From Bog-756 sp035534835 (lineage in GTDB: Bacteria; Actinomycetota; Acidimicrobiia; Acidimicrobiales; RAAP-2), in assembly GCA_035534835.1 (NCBI GenBank), contig DATLRE010000110.1, positions 1 to 16,056 of the forward strand: a stretch of DNA of 16,056 nucleotides, given 5' to 3'. How positions within the stretch are numbered: the stretch's first letter is position 1; every line of letters begins with the position of its first letter. Position numbers and translations under genes: made by a program. Shown in pieces: positions 15,218 through 16,056 of this stretch. The notes below the pieces were generated by a model. It saw only the letters and a program-made list of their open reading frames with translations, was not told where the DNA came from and did no database searches.

Positions 15218-15706
15218 TCAGGCCGGGAGGTTGGCCTCGATGGCGTCGATGACCTCCGGAGCCTCGGGATCCACGAGGGGGCGGAACCGTTGGAGGATCG
15301 TCCCGTCGGGTGACACGAGGAACTTCTCGAAGTTCCACTGGATGTCCCCGGCCTCGCCGTCGGCATCGGGGAAGGCGGTGAGCTCCTCGTAGACCGGATG
15401 GCGGCCGTCGCCGTTGACGTCCACCTTCTCGAACATCGGGAACGTGACGCCGTAGGTGGCCGAGCAGAAGGTGGCGATCTCCTCGGAGGTGCCGGGCTCC
15501 TGTTCGCCGAACTGGTTGCACGGGAAGCCGAGGACGGTGAAGCCCTTGTCGCCGTAGGTCTTCTGGAGCCGCTCGAGTCCCTCGTACTGCGGGGTCAGTC
15601 CGCATTTCGAGGCCACGTTGACGAGGAGGAGGGTCGAGCCGCGGAAGTCGCCGAGCGAGGCCGGCTCGCCCTGGAGCGTACGGAGGGGGACGTCGTGGAT
15701 GGTCAT
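15218..15706 (-). CDS. Glutathione peroxidase-family thiol peroxidase
   Basis: A 162-aa thioredoxin-fold peroxidase that reduces hydroperoxides. Peroxidatic C35 lies in VNVASKCGLT. The partners Q65 (FPCNQFGEQEPGT) and W124-N125 (IQWNFEKFLV) complete the catalytic tetrad. C81 (ATFCSATYG) lies where the resolving cysteine of thioredoxin-dependent GPx enzymes is found, so thioredoxin or a mycothiol system is a more likely reductant than glutathione. It is a cysteine, not a selenocysteine, enzyme. There is no signal peptide, so it is cytosolic. ATG 15706-15704 is 6 nt after TAGACT and lacks a Shine-Dalgarno, so it is probably leaderless. It diverges from the plus-strand gene at the right end. Confidence 0.95.
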   Translation of the reverse strand: MTIHDVPLRTLQGEPASLGDFRGSTLLLVNVASKCGLTPQYEGLERLQKTYGDKGFTVLGFPCNQFGEQEPGTSEEIATFCSATYGVTFPMFEKVDVNGDGRHPVYEELTAFPDADGEAGDIQWNFEKFLVSPDGTILQRFRPLVDPEAPEVIDAIEANLPA

Positions 15707-15712
15707 GCCCGG

Positions 15713-15718
15713 AGTCTA
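15713..15718 (-). promoter_or_regulatory. -10 box (TAGACT) of the peroxidase gene
   Basis: TAGACT fits TAnnnT and ends 6 nt before the ATG, so transcription would begin at or near the start codon. No -35 match was found. Confidence 0.5.
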
Positions 15719-15782
15719 GGGGCGCACGGTCCCCGGGCGCCGGGTCGCAGGCACCGTGCCGCGGGCCCCGACAACGTCGGAC

Positions 15783-15799
15783 GATCGGCCGGATCGGCC
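15783..15799. repeat. Short tandem repeat in the divergent intergenic region
   Basis: gatcggcc occurs twice with a 9-nt period (15783-15790 and 15792-15799), between the peroxidase promoter and the plus-strand gene. The unit is a possible half-site for a regulator shared by the divergent genes. It is short enough to be chance. Confidence 0.25.
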
Positions 15800-15887
15800 C
15801 CCGGAGCTAAAGCACGGCGTGGCGGAGGACGAAGAACACAGGGAGCAGCGACTGCCGTCTCCCGGCGTCGCTTCCGAGGCAGATCGG

Positions 15888-16056
15888 ATGGGGACCATGG
15901 TGTTCGAGGTCGACGACGTGGAGCACGCCGGCGCACCGCTGCCCGGCGTGTCCGGAACCGTCGTCCGGGCGCTGATGGCCCTCGTGCGGGCGCAGGCCGG
16001 CGACGCCGAGGTGGCCCACGCGCTCGCGCTGGCCGCCGAGGAGCGGTCGTCCGCCG
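15888..16056 (+). CDS. N-terminal fragment of an unidentified plus-strand protein
   Basis: An open frame runs from ATG 15888 to the window edge (56 codons) with strongly G/C-biased third positions, so it is probably coding. It reads MGTMVFEVDDVEHAG and continues with a helix-like segment, VSGTVVRALMALVRAQ. The segment is faintly similar in pattern to the start of heme-NO-binding-like or other sensory domains that precede signalling modules, but this is too weak for a call. Other starts are ATG 15897 and GTG 15819 (in frame, with less codon bias in the added part). GAGG lies about 8 nt before ATG 15888. This is the only plus-strand gene in the window. Confidence 0.55.
   Translation, partial: MGTMVFEVDDVEHAGAPLPGVSGTVVRALMALVRAQAGDAEVAHALALAAEERSSA

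Overview
This is a very GC-rich segment of bacterial chromosome. It looks like an actinobacterium, most likely of the Acidimicrobiia type. That rests on extreme G/C at third codon positions, actinobacterial -10 boxes (TAnnnT) placed 6-9 nt from start codons, a ClpP with a ClpP2-type active-site loop, a member of the mycothiol-dependent maleylpyruvate isomerase family, and a Thr/Ser-rich tail on an exported protein. The presence of mreBCD and mrdA implies a rod-shaped cell. Taxonomy is inferred from these traits, not from a marker gene.

Almost every gene is on the minus strand, so biological order runs from the right end of the window to the left. At the far right, a plus-strand gene of unknown function begins and leaves the window; it diverges from a small redox pair, a thiol peroxidase of the glutathione-peroxidase family followed by a maleylpyruvate-isomerase-family protein. 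Next comes a protein quality-control block: trigger factor (tig), clpP (ClpP2-type) and clpX. The tig and clpP reading frames overlap by 4 nt, and clpX has its own leader containing a near-perfect inverted repeat that fits the ClgR operator core. Then follow folC (folate polyglutamylation), a HAD phosphatase, and ndk (nucleoside diphosphate kinase).

The central block is the elongasome: mreB, mreC, mreD and mrdA (PBP2). mreB is preceded by a recognisable -35/-10 promoter and a 32-codon leader ORF whose TGA overlaps the mreB ATG. No rodA is found next to mrdA. Leftward of mrdA is a conserved but functionally undefined pair, a B12-binding-like radical SAM protein and its DUF2344 partner, separated by 1 nt. 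The window ends in the first 39 codons of another gene, by synteny perhaps ribonuclease E/G.

No tRNA, rRNA, CRISPR array, insertion sequence or phage gene was seen, and I find no clear novel defence or mobile system. The region reads as a conserved housekeeping neighbourhood. Its most interesting content is regulatory: the leader ORF coupled to mreB, a repeated leaderless-promoter architecture, the clpX operator candidate, GC-rich hairpins without U-tracts, and the uncharacterised radical SAM/DUF2344 pair.
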